Numbered from the stretch's first letter, positions 1 through 10,727 are shown. The stretch is 64,000 nucleotides of DNA from Lycorma delicatula (GCF_047948215.1 NC_134464.1:7264001-7328000); one strand, 5' to 3'. The notes: generated from the letters alone by a model not told the origin. Made by a program: numbers and translations.

Positions 1-194
1 TTCAGTTTATATATTCAGAAACCGATTTTTTCTAAATGATTTATCGGTATTCTATTTTTTAAATCGTACATAAGTAGATATTTTATAAGTATTTTTATAA
101 AAGAATAATTTGTTTTTAAAGGTATAAACGTTATAGCTGCAGAAAAAGAAGTCGCATCTGGACTTGAATTTCTGAAGCAAGCCCTGGAAAAGCT

Positions 195-395
195 TTGTGT
201 AATCTTTGCCGTATATCAATACCTTATGCCGGTGCGACGACTAGTAATCTATCTCGTCATATTAAAGTTAAACGCCCGGGAATTGATATTTCAAGACAAA
301 AAAATTCTTGTCCTTGTGATTATCGTATTTCAGAAACGCATTACGATTTAAATCTTACGTCTATTGCGATTTATTTTTTAAGAAAATATTCATAA
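195..395 (+). pseudogene. BED-type zinc-finger remnant (hAT/ZBED-like)
   Basis: A short open frame encodes a pattern of two cysteines spaced CNLC, a glycine/threonine-rich turn, then SNLSRHIKVKRP. This is the layout of a BED zinc finger (C-x2-C, then H-x3-5-H/C), the DNA-binding module of hAT transposases and domesticated ZBED proteins. The final zinc ligand expected after RHIKVK is an arginine, so the finger looks broken. There is no ATG at the start and the frame upstream is closed, so this is not an intact gene. No downstream hAT catalytic domain is visible. A host ZBED exon is possible but less likely given the lost ligand. Confidence 0.4.
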
Positions 396-501
396 ATAAT
401 GAATATAATTTCCTTATGGCTTTTTTTTTAAATATAAAAACTTAATAATACGGCTCAAATTTTGCGTGTCTGGATTTTTGAAAATCTTTGTGTTTTATGA
501 C

Positions 502-690
502 CAGCGGCGGCTCGCGTATAGGCACTGTGGACTGCAGCATTACCTGTTTTCGCTTAATATTATCGATAACATTTAATATAACGAGTCCTTTTTTCTTAAA
601 TTCTTTCTTTATACTTGTACAATATATAATAATCCTTAAGCTTAATGTCAGTAGCCATCCCCCAGTTTATGAAAAAGATACGAAAATCTT
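502..690 (+). repeat. hAT-type terminal repeat, copy 1
   Basis: The stretch starts with CAGCGGCGGCTCGCG and is shared for about 180 bases with 23458-23640. The eight bases before each copy differ (TTTATGAC and CACCTAAG), which fixes the left boundary at CAG. CAG-GGCGGCTCG starts resemble hAT terminal inverted repeats, which make 8-base target duplications. The matching right end was not found. Confidence 0.45.
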
Positions 691-699
691 TGTACGGAA

Positions 700-1841
700 T
701 TGTGCGCTTCACAGTTCCAGCGGCGTTGTGTTTAGCTGTTGTGCGCATGCGCACATAGGAAACTGCCAGGAAGAGAAAACACAGTCGCTCCCGCAGAGCC
801 CACCCTGGCGTGCCGGCGGAAAATAGTTTTCTTTTACGCCACGTGTTTACGGAAACTTCCTTTTTCGTTCGCTTCTCTAATTCGATCATCTGCGGAAGGA
901 ATGCGAAAGTGTTTATTTGTCTTTTCAGTAGCGATCAGAAGACTGCTGAAAGCAAGGGCACTTTGATCGCCAAATCAGAAGGGCTAAAGAGAAGATAATT
1001 AGTAAAAACTAATAACGAATTTGTTTCTGCGTACATAGAAATTGAAATTAACCGCCGTTGGAGTAAAGTGTTTTTAAGCGGAGATTTTATCGCCTAATAT
1101 TACTAAAAAAATATTATCTGTTGACATTTTATTATTTATTCGATTAAACCGAATAGGCCTTTTAAGCGTAATATGCTTAGAAACGGTGGGCCGTATTCTT
1201 GAATGTAATGAAGTGTAGAATTAGATTATTATCCTGCTTTCTGCTATCGATTCATTCTTGTTTTCGGTTCTTTTATTTTACAGAAAACTTTAACCGCGGC
1301 CTTGAAAAGGCTAAGAAAATCAACTTCGTTAAATTTAGCTACGAACCGCTACCGTTCATGTCTGTTTCTAACCAAACGACACGATTTCAGCGATGAAGAA
1401 TTCCAGAAACCGGGTATCTCTCGATCGGATGGACCCATTTGGATGAAATCGGCACGATGATTTTTTGTACGTGACGGCGATTAATTTGTCACGATAGGTG
1501 TAGGAGGCAAGGAGATGTGGACCTTAAGGTCCTATATCTCAAAATTTTATTCAAAGGGCAGAAATGTTTCCTAGCGAACATATTTTCCGGTATTATTCAA
1601 TCCCCTATAAAGGGATAAAAATATCCTTTTTTCGGTTTCTCGCGCGGTTGGCGAAAGGACCTGTTGGTCTGCCTAAATTATATTTGAACTATATTTCGAC
1701 GAAATAGACTTTTCCGTTATCGGTCTAGAAATGTTAATCGCTGAAATTACTTAATTTTTCATATTTACTTATAATTCTAACGTTACATATTTGTTAAACT
1801 GTTTACGCCGTATCAAAACAGTACATACTGAGAATATTATT
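700..1841. other. CpG-richer non-repetitive stretch, no gene called
   Basis: Between 715 and 850 the base composition is clearly GC- and CpG-richer than the surroundings and includes a 14-base palindrome at 741-754. From 1000 to 1840 the sequence is AT-rich with only short open frames that show no recognisable protein. Nothing else is supported here. Confidence 0.3.
741..754. promoter_or_regulatory. Perfect NRF-1/EWG-type palindrome
   Basis: GTGCGCATGCGCAC is a perfect palindrome and contains the full 12-base NRF-1 consensus YGCGCAYGCGCR, bound in insects by the orthologue Erect wing. It lies in a local CpG-rich patch, as such promoter sites often do. No transcript start or gene next to it can be shown. 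Confidence 0.3.
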
Positions 1842-1844
1842 AAG

Positions 1845-2161
1845 CGACGTCAGGAACTGGGCGGAGCGAAAGCACGGTAACACAGGCTACGAATTTACCC
1901 GGCTCCTGTCTGGACATAGATGTTTTCGGGAGTCGTCGCTCCTCGATCGCCCCCTGGGGACGCCTTCCGGTCATACGGATTCGGATAGTAGAGTGCCTGT
2001 GTGATCATGCAGGGACTGTACATATCATATGGCTTAGATCCGGGCCCTGGAGGATAGGGGGGCAGGATTTTTAGCGGGGGAGAACCCCGCACTGCCATTA
2101 GTGCTGGCCTGACGGCGGCTGGCAGAGCTTTTTCCTCCCCCTGCGGAAAGAGAAAAAAAAA
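1845..2161 (+). mobile_element. 5'-truncated LINE 3' end with A tail
   Basis: A GC-rich block of about 315 bases sits in AT-rich DNA and ends on the plus strand in a purine-rich run closing with nine or more A residues (2152-2161). Abrupt GC-rich start, no long reading frame on the plus strand and a terminal A tail are what a 5'-truncated non-LTR retroelement 3' UTR looks like. It has no obvious similarity to the RTE-like or R1-like 3' ends elsewhere in the window, so it would be a third LINE family. The minus-strand frame inside it (1895-2098) has no recognisable domain. Confidence 0.35.
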
Positions 2162-2526
2162 TGAATATTATTAAAAATACTGGTATCAACATTTTATTTT
2201 TATTAAATTTCAACTCTACCCGTATTCTATTTTCCCATTTTTGACAGCTGTTTTTAAACGCTGTACAGAGAAGTGAATACAGTATAAAAAATTAATGAAA
2301 CTTATAGTAAAATCCAATATAAGTTACGTAAATTAGCGAGCGATTTAATAAATAAACCTCGAAAATGAGAAAACTATTTCACAAGAACAAAATATTTTTT
2401 ATACATTTGGTAAATATAAAAAGCATACAAATGCTGCATAATAAATATGTACAACTTTATCCCGGTTTCAAAATTGCCACAATAAACACTTAAATTACTT
2501 ATATACGCTATTACTATCTCGTATCA

Positions 2527-2572
<46 letters not shown>

Positions 2573-4439
2573 TTATCCACGTTAAAAATGTACATTTATT
2601 CCTACTGTGGAATTTTTAATCCCCCATAATAATACTAGAAAGGCAACAATATTTTTAAGAAATTATATGCATAATAACTTTTAAAATACGAGTAATACAT
2701 AATTTCTTATTTTTTACCGTATTTTACGATAATTTATTCAGTTAACGTAGTTTCTTAAAATTTTTGGAACTCTGCTTCAGATCGTGCTTAAAACATAATT
2801 AACGTTTCGTTACTTATTCCGTTATATTCAATAAACGGATGTAGAAATTTTAAACATTTTAAAAGATTTATTACGTTTTTTAACGGGATTTAAAAAACAT
2901 TCGGTAGAATAAACCCATAATACATCCATAGATCGATTAACTCATTCCAATCAGGAAAAGGAAAGGTGGATATCGTTTTGATAATAACCGTAAATTAAAA
3001 GAAGATTTCCATCTTTGAGTTAGTGGCGTTTTTATTTCTGTAAATTACAGGTACGTAAAACTGATAGGCGACGGTCGTAAACGTATCAAACAAATATCAC
3101 ACCTTTATAAAACAATGCAAGCAAAACCGACATCAAAATCCGTTCAGCACGCAACACCCGGTCGGTTTACCGAAAACGATTTGGATGGATTTCAATTAAA
3201 CAACAGATTTTTCTTTGAAATTACGAACGGTAACGTATTCCTTATAAAATTATGATCATTTCCGTCTTCATTTTCTCAATTTATCAACCATCGTGTCATA
3301 TTAGTAAAGTTTTCATCGGTTTATTATCGTCTGCGAGTAAACAGTAATTTTATTTGCAATTATTTCTAAATTCGGAAAAAAAAATTAGGTTTGAATTACG
3401 GACAAAAGTAATAGGATAGCTGCCGTAATTACAATGAAGTTAAAGTTAAAATACAAAGTAATTGTAATGTTTACAAGCCGTAATTTTAACGATAAATATT
3501 GTTCGAGCTGGTTGTAAGTAATAGTTTTGATGAAAAATGAGATATTATTTGTAAATTACCCGTCAAGATTGCGATTATTATTTTAAGATAGGTAAATCGG
3601 ATTCATATTTTAAGTTTTTTTGTTATTTTTGCGTAATAAAATAAATGTTATATCCGTTGAAATGTTATTTTTTGAAAAATGCTTAGTAAATTTTTGGAAG
3701 GCGTAATTTCTTTTTATCTATTTCAAGAAAAAATGCCCGTAATAACGAATAAATTTGAGCGGTGCAAAAAAGTAGATTTCTTTGCTTGCGAATTCCGAGT
3801 TTTTATAAAATGTTTATAGCGCCTTAGAAATTAAAGAAATCTGCATATCAAACGGAAATATTTATAAAACAATCGAATTTTATGTTTCAACTTGGCTCGG
3901 TTCTTTTAATCTTGGAGATGGCAGTACATCGTATCTCATTAAATTTATTATTTTTATTTATGTTTTTTTAGTAAATTAACCGGAGGCAGGGGCAATTTTT
4001 TTTTTTTTTACCTTTCTTCACCCCTTTTGAAAAATCGAAGTCTGTTGTTATTTATTCGCGTGAAAATTACACACATCAGAGAACCAATAGATTTACCGCT
4101 GAAAGAAAAATCTGAAAAATTATAAATACGGATTCTATTATTTATTATTAAAAAATGTTACGCGCTTTTTAAGTGTGTTAACATTTTCCGTTGAAAATAC
4201 ATTTTTTTAAAAATAATATAAACGTTCTTCTGGTAGCGAGTGATCTTTATTTAAATATTCTACATTACATTACACAATTAACGATTACTAAAATTACAAG
4301 CGATAACAAAATTCTAATAGATATTTCAGTAGTAATAATTTTTTTTTTCTTTTTAACAGGTGACAAATTAATTTTATCTAAATCTAATGTTTTTAAACTT
4401 ATATAAAATTCTGTGCGTCGAGACTAATCAAAACTTAGT
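2162..4439. other. AT-rich intergenic/intronic DNA
   Basis: No gene or classifiable transposon is visible. The only distinct feature is an (AT)n microsatellite of about 20 units at 2530-2570. Short open frames near 4200-4700 are extremely Phe/Ile/Asn-rich, as expected from AT-rich noncoding DNA, and the last of them overlaps repeat family A. Confidence 0.5.
2530..2570. repeat. (AT)n microsatellite
   Basis: Uninterrupted AT dinucleotide repeat of about 41 bases. Confidence 0.95.
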
Positions 4440-4985
4440 TCATTATATAATTTTGGATGCCCGCGATTTTTATCGCATACTGTGGGTTATTTACTTATAT
4501 AATTTTACCGTTATTAGGATCGATAAGATATATTCCTTAAAGTGTTTTAGTTATTTTTTACTTATAATTTACAACTTTTATTTTTACGTAAAAGGAAGTA
4601 TTGTAATCGCGAATAATTTCGGTTTTCAGATTTCAACGGAAATATCCATTTTCACTTGTTTTTGCGTGACGTCTGCACATATGTATGTGCGTACGTAATT
4701 ACCTCGCGTAGCTCAAAAACGATTGGCCGTAGAATGTTGGAATTTTGGATTTAAAACTGTTGTAAAACATCTAGTTGTGCACCTCCCCTTTTGATTACAA
4801 TCGGATGAACCAAAAGCGTCAAAAAAAAAGCCAATATTTAAAAAAATTGGATTTTGGACTTTTTCTTAACTGCAGTAATAAGCTCTGATCGAGAGGTTTT
4901 CTACGATATATCGTAAGCGGTACTTGTTTTCATCGGTTCCAGAGTTATAGCCCCCAATAAAATTTTAATTAATGAAAGAAAACGA
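4440..4985 (-). repeat. Interspersed repeat family A, copy 1
   Basis: Read on the minus strand this matches 57625-58440 over several hundred bases with indels. Shared landmarks include CACCTCCCC next to a block around ACTGTTGTAA, the string GGAAATATCCATTTT and a run of TACGTA near the centre. No coding domain is visible, so the repeat class is unknown; a non-autonomous DNA element or Helitron derivative are both possible. Confidence 0.6.
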
Positions 4986-4986
4986 C

Positions 4987-5013
4987 CCCACGCACTCGTG
5001 GGTAAGATTACCC
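4987..5013. repeat. Two overlapping alternative hairpins
   Basis: CCCACG-CACT-CGTGGG (4987-5002) is followed by GGGTAA-GA-TTACCC (5000-5013). Both stems are perfect and share the same GGG, so they cannot form together. They lie just beyond the end of repeat family A copy 1. Confidence 0.6.
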
Positions 5014-5799
5014 TTTGCGGGCCCAGTTAAGGGTTAAATTAAAAAGTTGATTATATATTTAATAATGTGTACATCACGCGAATTTATTTTATTTGTTTTT
5101 CCGATTTACATTTAAATTACGGGTTCGTTTATTAACTTCATGTAGTTTTTAACTCTTAAGTAATTAACCGTTTAAAACAATATCTTTTTCACGTGTAAAG
5201 AAGGATATATTTTAGGTAAGAGGGCCGTATTAAAACCACGTGTTTTCGCGTCCCTCAGTTTTCTGTTTTTATTAAATATTTATTAATTAAATATTTACTC
5301 GATTAGTATTAGGACATAGAGTATATTTCTGTGAACATTTTCAAGTGATTTGATCAATTTTAGGACGATTCTGTGATTTATTGTAGAATTTTACGGTTTT
5401 TAATTTTAATATTAATTTTTAATAGCCATTTAAATGTTTATAATAAATGACGTATAGCTACTTCGATGACGCCATCTTTCTCGTTAAGTGTGTGTGTGTG
5501 TGTGTGTGTGTGCTGCCAGGCCAGCTGCGCTTCCCTACTCTGTTGCTATTGGCGCAGAGGGGACACGTGATGCGCCATGCTGCTCTGCGCATCTCAGTCA
5601 CTGCTATGTAGTTAGTGCAAGAATTATATAAAAATAAAAAACCTAGACTTTAACGTAATATCTGTTAGAATTACTACTATTCCAGGAATACGCTTGCATA
5701 TGCTAAATACTAACTCCTCCTTCACCCAAAAATACCCGGGAGCTGCTGATTACAATACCATACATAAATACGAGCCTTATAAAAATTTAATTCGCTAAC
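5014..5799. other. No gene recognised; (TG)n microsatellite
   Basis: Mostly AT-rich. A (GT)n run lies at 5488-5512 and is followed by a GC-richer patch to about 5625 that has GCGCAG/CTGCGC inverted words but no recognisable element. Confidence 0.4.
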
Positions 5800-5925
5800 G
5801 TCTAAAAATCTGGATTCCTGCAACTCTTTCTTGCGTACAGTAGTGGGTTATTTCTATATAAAATTTTACTATTATTGGGGTCGATGAGATACGTTCCTAT
5901 TCCTTAAAGTCTTTTCGTTATCGTT
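5800..5925 (-). repeat. Interspersed repeat family A, copy 2 (partial)
   Basis: About 110 bases match 4455-4560 in the same orientation, with the shared words GTGGGTTATT and a block reading TCGATAAGATA or TCGATGAGATA. The two lie about 1.35 kb apart as direct repeats, so part of family A is duplicated here. Confidence 0.55.
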
Positions 5926-6724
5926 TCCTGATGGTCTGATCGGGTAGCGGTTACGTAAGATAAAAGAAAAACATAATAAATCGCATAAACGCTATTTAAA
6001 GTTTGTTAAATTTATAATTATATACCAGAATCGCAAGAAGAGTTTACGCGTCAACTATAATAAAGGAAAACAATACGGTAAATAACATTTACGCTACAAG
6101 AACAGAAGACTAAACAGAAAATATTACACTCTGCATCGAATACAATTACATTCGCAAATACAAAAATAATAAAATCTAATTTTACCTTTTTTTATTATAT
6201 TCCGGCAATCCAGAAACAGCCGCGAACCGTAAGTAAGAATTAAATAAAATATTTATATAACGTAAATCTTGTAAAGAGCTTAGCGCAATGATTTATCGAT
6301 AACAAAACATTTACACTGCACAACCGACGCTTACGTACTCACGAACACAAATGCTCGATAGATTGGTAACATCGTCTTCCCCACCCATATTATTATTAAC
6401 AATAATCTTGCGTGTGTAATTCGTTGGTAAGTTCACATTTGTTGACAAATTCTAGCCGGTATTGCGAAATCGACAAAACTGCTGTCTGCGACGTGTGTCC
6501 TTGACCACAAAATCTAATAATTTTTATTTTTTCCTTTTGCGGCACACTTGACAAAAAATACTGCATCTCTGTTATATCCGTTTAATTAAATTTTCATTAA
6601 CATCTAAAGAAACATATTTACAATTCTTATTTCTATCGCTAGATTAAATAATAAAATCTTCACAATTTATTTCTCGATCGATATTATTTCAAATGAGCAT
6701 AAATATTTCCATTACTTTTTGTTA

Positions 6725-6791
6725 GCACTAGACTAGATAGGGAATCTTGGAGAACTGCATCAAACCAGTCAAATGACTGAAGACAAAAAAA
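6725..6791 (+). mobile_element. Solo 3' tail of the RTE-like LINE
   Basis: Only the last 60 or so bases of the RTE-like LINE found at 7286, 33942 and 51465 are present, in the opposite orientation, ending in an A run (6784-6791). It keeps the terminal hairpin CAGTCA-AA-TGACTG at 6766-6779 directly before the A tail. Extreme 5' truncation during target-primed reverse transcription explains it; a SINE borrowing this LINE tail is an alternative, but no tRNA-like head is seen. Confidence 0.75.
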
Positions 6792-7285
6792 ACTTGTTTT
6801 TCCTTATTCTAATTTTTGTTGATACTATTCCAGTCGCATAAAATATCAGTTACATATTATTCATACAGTCGATAATCCTACTCTCTTAGCCCTCCTTTTT
6901 CTAAATAAGATACATCCCATATATCGTTTATTTTTTGAATTTTTAGAACTCAAAATCGTATTTTGAAATTTTAAAAATTAACTGAGATTACTAATTTTCC
7001 CTACTCCATACCCTGATGTTAGAATATTCCTGATCTGTGCTTTTCCCCTTATCGACCTAGTATCTATTAACTCTCTCTCCTGATCGAGCGATTTTTCATC
7101 CGCGTGTTTGTTACCGATGTACTGAAGCTTCATTTCTTCAAAATTTTCTGTTAGTTTTCGTTGCGGTACATCATTATGGCCGATAATGATATTTTTCTGT
7201 CGATTATCGTTTCACCTTGAACGATCTTAACTTTGCCGTTCTTCATTTTTCTATCAATTTTATTTCAAAATATCTATATACAATA
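6792..7285. other. No gene recognised
   Basis: Moderately AT-rich DNA between two LINE insertions. Reading both strands gives no sustained frame or family motif. The bases just before 7286 (ATATACAATAT) form one half of the target duplication of the next element. Confidence 0.4.
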
Positions 7286-9890
7286 TTTTTTTTTTTTTTG
7301 TCTTCAGTCATTTGACTGGTTTGATGCAGCTCTCCAAGATTCCCTATCTAGTGCTAGTCATTTCATTTCAGTATACCCTCTACATCCTACATCCCCAACA
7401 ATTTGTTTTACATACTCCAAACGTGGCCTGCCTACACAATTTTTCCCTTCTACCTGTCCTTCCAATATTAAAGCGACTATTCCAGGATGCCTTAGTATGT
7501 GGCCTATAAGTCTGTCTCTTCTTTTAACTATATTCTTCCAAATGCTTCTTTCTTCATCTATTTGCCGCAATACCTCTTCATTTGTCACTTTATCCACCCA
7601 TCTGATTTTTAACATTCTCCTATAGCACCACATTTCAAAAGCTTCTAATCTTTTCTTCTCAGATACTCCGATTGTCCAAGTTTCACTTCCATATAAAGCA
7701 ACACTCCAAACATACACTTTCAAAAATCTTTTCCTGACATTTAAATTCATTTTTGATGTAAACAAATTATATTTCTTACTGAAGGCTCGTTTAGCTTGTG
7801 CTATTCGGCATTTTATATCGCTCCTGCTTCGTCCATCTTTAGTAATTTTACTTCCCAAATAACAAAATTCTTCTACCTCCATAATCTTTTCTCCTCCTAT
7901 TTTCACATTCAGGGGTCCATCTTTGTTATTTCTATTACATTTCATTACTTTTGTTTTGTTCTTGTTTATTTTCATGCGATAGTTCTTGCGTAGGACTTCA
8001 TCTATGCCATTCATTGTTTCTTCTAAATCCTTTTTACTCTCGGCTAGAATTACTATATCATCAGCAAATCGTAGCATCTTTATCTTTTCACCTTGTACTG
8101 TTACTCCGAATCTAAATTGTTCTTTAATATCATTAACTGCTAGTTCCATGTAAAGATTAAAAAGTAACGGAGATAGGGAACATCCTTGTCGGACTCCCTT
8201 TCTTATTAGGGCTTCTTTCTTATGTTCTTCAATTGTTATTGTTGCTGTTTGGTTCCTGTACATGTTAGCAATTGTTCTTCTATCTCTGTATTTGAACCCT
8301 AATTTTTTTAAAATGCTGAACATTTTATTCCAATCTACGTTATCGAAAGCCTTTTCTAGGTCTATAAACGCCAAGTATGTTGGTTTGTTTTTCTTTAACC
8401 TTCCTTCTACTATTAATCTGAGGCCTAAAATTGCTTCCCTTGTCCCTATACTTTTCCTGAAACCAAATTGGTCTTCTCCTAACACTTCTTCCACTCTCCT
8501 CTCAATTCTTCTGTATAAAATTCTAGTTAAGATTTTTGATGCATGACTAGTTAAACTAATTGTTCTGTATTCTTCACATTTATCTGCCCCTGCTTTCTTT
8601 GGTATCATAACTATAACACTTTTTTTGAAGTCTGACGGAAATTCCCCTTTTTCATAAATATTACACACCAGTTTGTATAATCTATCAATCGCTTCCTCAC
8701 CTGCACTGCGCAGTAATTCTACAGGTATTCCGTCTATTCCAGGAGCCTTTCTGCCATTTAAATCTTTTAATGCTCTCTTAAATTCAGATCTCAGTATTGT
8801 TTCTCCCATTTCATCCTCCTCAACTTCCTCTTCTTCCTCTATAACACCATTTTCTAATTCATTTCCTCCGTATAACTCTTCAATATATTCCACCCATCTA
8901 TCGACTTTACCTTTCGTATTATATATTGGTGTACCATCTTTGTTTAACACATTATTAGATTTTAATTTATGTACCCCAAAATTTTCCTTAACTTTCCTGT
9001 ATGCTCCGTCAATTTTACCAATGTTCATTTCTCTTTCCACTTCTGAACACTTTTCTTTAATCCACTCTTCTTTCGCCAGTTTGCATTTCCTATTTATAGC
9101 ATTTCTTAATTGCCGATAGTTCCTTTTACTTTCTTCATCATTAGCATTCTTATATTTTCTACGTTCATCCATCAGCTGCAATATATCGTCTGAAACCCAA
9201 GGTTTTCTACCAGTTCTCTTTATTCCGCCTAAGTTTGCTTCAGCTGATTTAAGAATTTCCTTTTTAACATTCTCCCATTCTTCTTCTACATTTTCTACCA
9301 TATCTTTTTTACTCAGACCTCTTGCGATGTCCTCCTCAAAAATCTTCTTTACCTCCTCTTCCTCAAGCTTCTCTAAATTCCACCGATTCATCTGACAACT
9401 TTTCTTCAGGTTTTTAAACCCCAATCTACATTTCATTATCACCAAATTATGGTCGCTATCAATGTCTGCTCCAGGGTAAGTTTTGCAGTCAACGAGTTGA
9501 TTTCTAAATCTTTGCTTAACCATGATATAATCTATCTGATACCTTCCAGTATCGCCTGGCTTTTTCCAAGTGTATATTCTTCTATTATGATTTTTAAATT
9601 GGGTATTGGCAATTACTAAATTATACTTCGTGCAAAATTCTATAAGTCGGTCCCCTCTTTCATTCCTTTTGCCCAGCCCATATTCACCCACTATATTTCC
9701 TTCCTTGCCTTTTCCAATGCTTGCATTCCAATCTCCAACTATTATTAAATTTTCATCTCCCTTTACGTGTTTAATTGCTTCATCAATCTCTTCGTATACA
9801 CACTCTACCTCATCATCATCATGGGCGCTTGTAGGCATATAAACGTTAACAATCGTTGTCGGTTTAGGTTTTGATTTTATCCTTATTACA
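7286..9890 (-). mobile_element. RTE-like non-LTR retrotransposon, copy 1
   Basis: On the minus strand the element runs from a truncated endonuclease through reverse transcriptase to a short 3' UTR of about 58 bases and an A tail of about 14. ATATACAATAT flanks it at 7276-7286 and again at 9891-9901, a plausible 11-base target-site duplication, although the AT-rich sequence allows register slip. The last bases before the tail form a CAGTCA/TGACTG hairpin (7305-7318 on plus). Copies of the same family lie at 33942-35387 and 51465-54049, plus a solo tail at 6725. Homology with the third copy stops at 9874, leaving about 16 bases that may be filler. Confidence 0.85.
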
Positions 9891-9898
9891 ATATACAA
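7358..9898 (-). CDS. LINE endonuclease (partial)-reverse transcriptase, 846 aa
   Basis: This polyprotein primes reverse transcription at a nicked target. Near residue 54 the motif GDWNA supplies a catalytic Asp of the exonuclease-endonuclease-phosphatase fold, and DIDSDHNLV near 146 supplies the SDH triad end. The N-terminal part of that domain, with its Asn and Glu catalytic positions, is missing, so the nuclease should be dead. The reverse transcriptase follows: KAPGIDGIPVELL near 375, FIDLEKAFDNVDW near 515, RQGCSLSPLLFNLY near 570, and the catalytic FADD at about 611-614. A thumb and C-terminal region with YGSETW follows. There is no stop or frameshift over 846 codons, so this copy is young. 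The first few residues come from beyond the shared element end. Database matches to such proteins are often misnamed craniofacial development protein 2; the RTE-like label is from motif style, not a tree. Confidence 0.85.
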   Translation of the reverse strand: MYIVIRIKSKPKPTTIVNVYMPTSAHDDDEVECVYEEIDEAIKHVKGDENLIIVGDWNASIGKGKEGNIVGEYGLGKRNERGDRLIEFCTKYNLVIANTQFKNHNRRIYTWKKPGDTGRYQIDYIMVKQRFRNQLVDCKTYPGADIDSDHNLVIMKCRLGFKNLKKSCQMNRWNLEKLEEEEVKKIFEEDIARGLSKKDMVENVEEEWENVKKEILKSAEANLGGIKRTGRKPWVSDDILQLMDERRKYKNANDEESKRNYRQLRNAINRKCKLAKEEWIKEKCSEVEREMNIGKIDGAYRKVKENFGVHKLKSNNVLNKDGTPIYNTKGKVDRWVEYIEELYGGNELENGVIEEEEEVEEDEMGETILRSEFKRALKDLNGRKAPGIDGIPVELLRSAGEEAIDRLYKLVCNIYEKGEFPSDFKKSVIVMIPKKAGADKCEEYRTISLTSHASKILTRILYRRIERRVEEVLGEDQFGFRKSIGTREAILGLRLIVEGRLKKNKPTYLAFIDLEKAFDNVDWNKMFSILKKLGFKYRDRRTIANMYRNQTATITIEEHKKEALIRKGVRQGCSLSPLLFNLYMELAVNDIKEQFRFGVTVQGEKIKMLRFADDIVILAESKKDLEETMNGIDEVLRKNYRMKINKNKTKVMKCNRNNKDGPLNVKIGGEKIMEVEEFCYLGSKITKDGRSRSDIKCRIAQAKRAFSKKYNLFTSKMNLNVRKRFLKVYVWSVALYGSETWTIGVSEKKRLEAFEMWCYRRMLKIRWVDKVTNEEVLRQIDEERSIWKNIVKRRDRLIGHILRHPGIVALILEGQVEGKNCVGRPRLEYVKQIVGDVGCRGYTEMK

Positions 9899-9901
9899 TA
9901 T

Positions 9902-10284
9902 ACAATATATCGCCCGTAAATTTTTAAGTATAATATAACGAATTATATGAAATCAAAGAGCGATTAAACGACCGCCAACAAAAAACAAATAAACGAAATG
10001 ACGATCAGCTCCGACTTGGCAAGAATATTGTGCGACAATATCAGAAGAGTAATGAACTAAAAGATACAAATTTTTTGCACCTTATTAAAGATCGGGCATG
10101 CATGTCTCAGTGTATATGTTGTTGTTCTTATGAGGGTCTATTTTTCAGTCAGTCTGTAATTAACTTTAATTAATGTAAATAAAATTAAACAGAAATTAAA
10201 GTAGAAAATCCAAAAATAATACGATTATAAATTATAATTTTCAATTAATATTAAATAATCAGACACTTCACCAAATCTATTAGA
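9902..10284. other. No gene recognised
   Basis: AT-rich single-copy-looking sequence between the LINE and repeat family A copy 3. Confidence 0.4.
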
Positions 10285-10344
10285 TATACACGTTTTTAAA
10301 ATTCCATAAAATTTTATTTCACTAATAACTTCTGATTTTTTTTT

Positions 10345-10384
<40 letters not shown>

Positions 10385-10700
10385 ATTATTATTATTGAAT
10401 TGTAATTTATTGTATTTATTATTGTAATTTTTTTTTTTTTAAATAATGGGTTAATATATTAAAGCAATATATTTAACCTAAAAAAAATGAAAGTTAAAAA
10501 AATAAATAAAAAATTAAAATAAAAAAAACGTATGAAGTTTGATTGGAATCGATGAGCCTTTCCTTTAAGATCCAAACATTTCATAAATTAAAATATTATT
10601 TTAATTTCGATCGCAATCGAAAAGTGTGGTCCACAATTAATGTTACAACAGCCCTAATCTAAAATTTCAACATCCTCCGGCTAATCGTAGGATTCGTTAT
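10285..10700 (+). repeat. Interspersed repeat family A, copy 3
   Basis: Matches 57625-58260 in the same order: a block like ATAAAATTTTATTTCA, a T run, a variable AT-rich microsatellite zone (here (AT)n at 10347-10380 then (TAT)n to 10396), then a block around AAGATCCAAACATTTC, and finally ATGTTACAACAG near 10640. It is shorter than the 57.6 kb copy through internal deletions. Confidence 0.6.
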
Positions 10701-10727
10701 AAATACCGAACATTTTCGGGTAACCCA

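Noticed and set aside
4191..4698. Overlapping 71- and 103-codon plus frames
   Set aside because: Ile/Phe/Tyr/Asn-rich composition of AT-rich noncoding DNA, partly within repeat family A.
8262..9119. Plus-strand open frames inside LINE copy 1 (Ser/Pro/Phe-rich)
   Set aside because: They are antisense shadows of the RT frame; the same shadows recur at the matching positions of copy 3.
7358..9898. Host gene of the craniofacial development protein 2 type
   Set aside because: The endonuclease-RT architecture, A tail, target duplication and three other copies in the window show it is a LINE; the host-gene name is a common database artefact.
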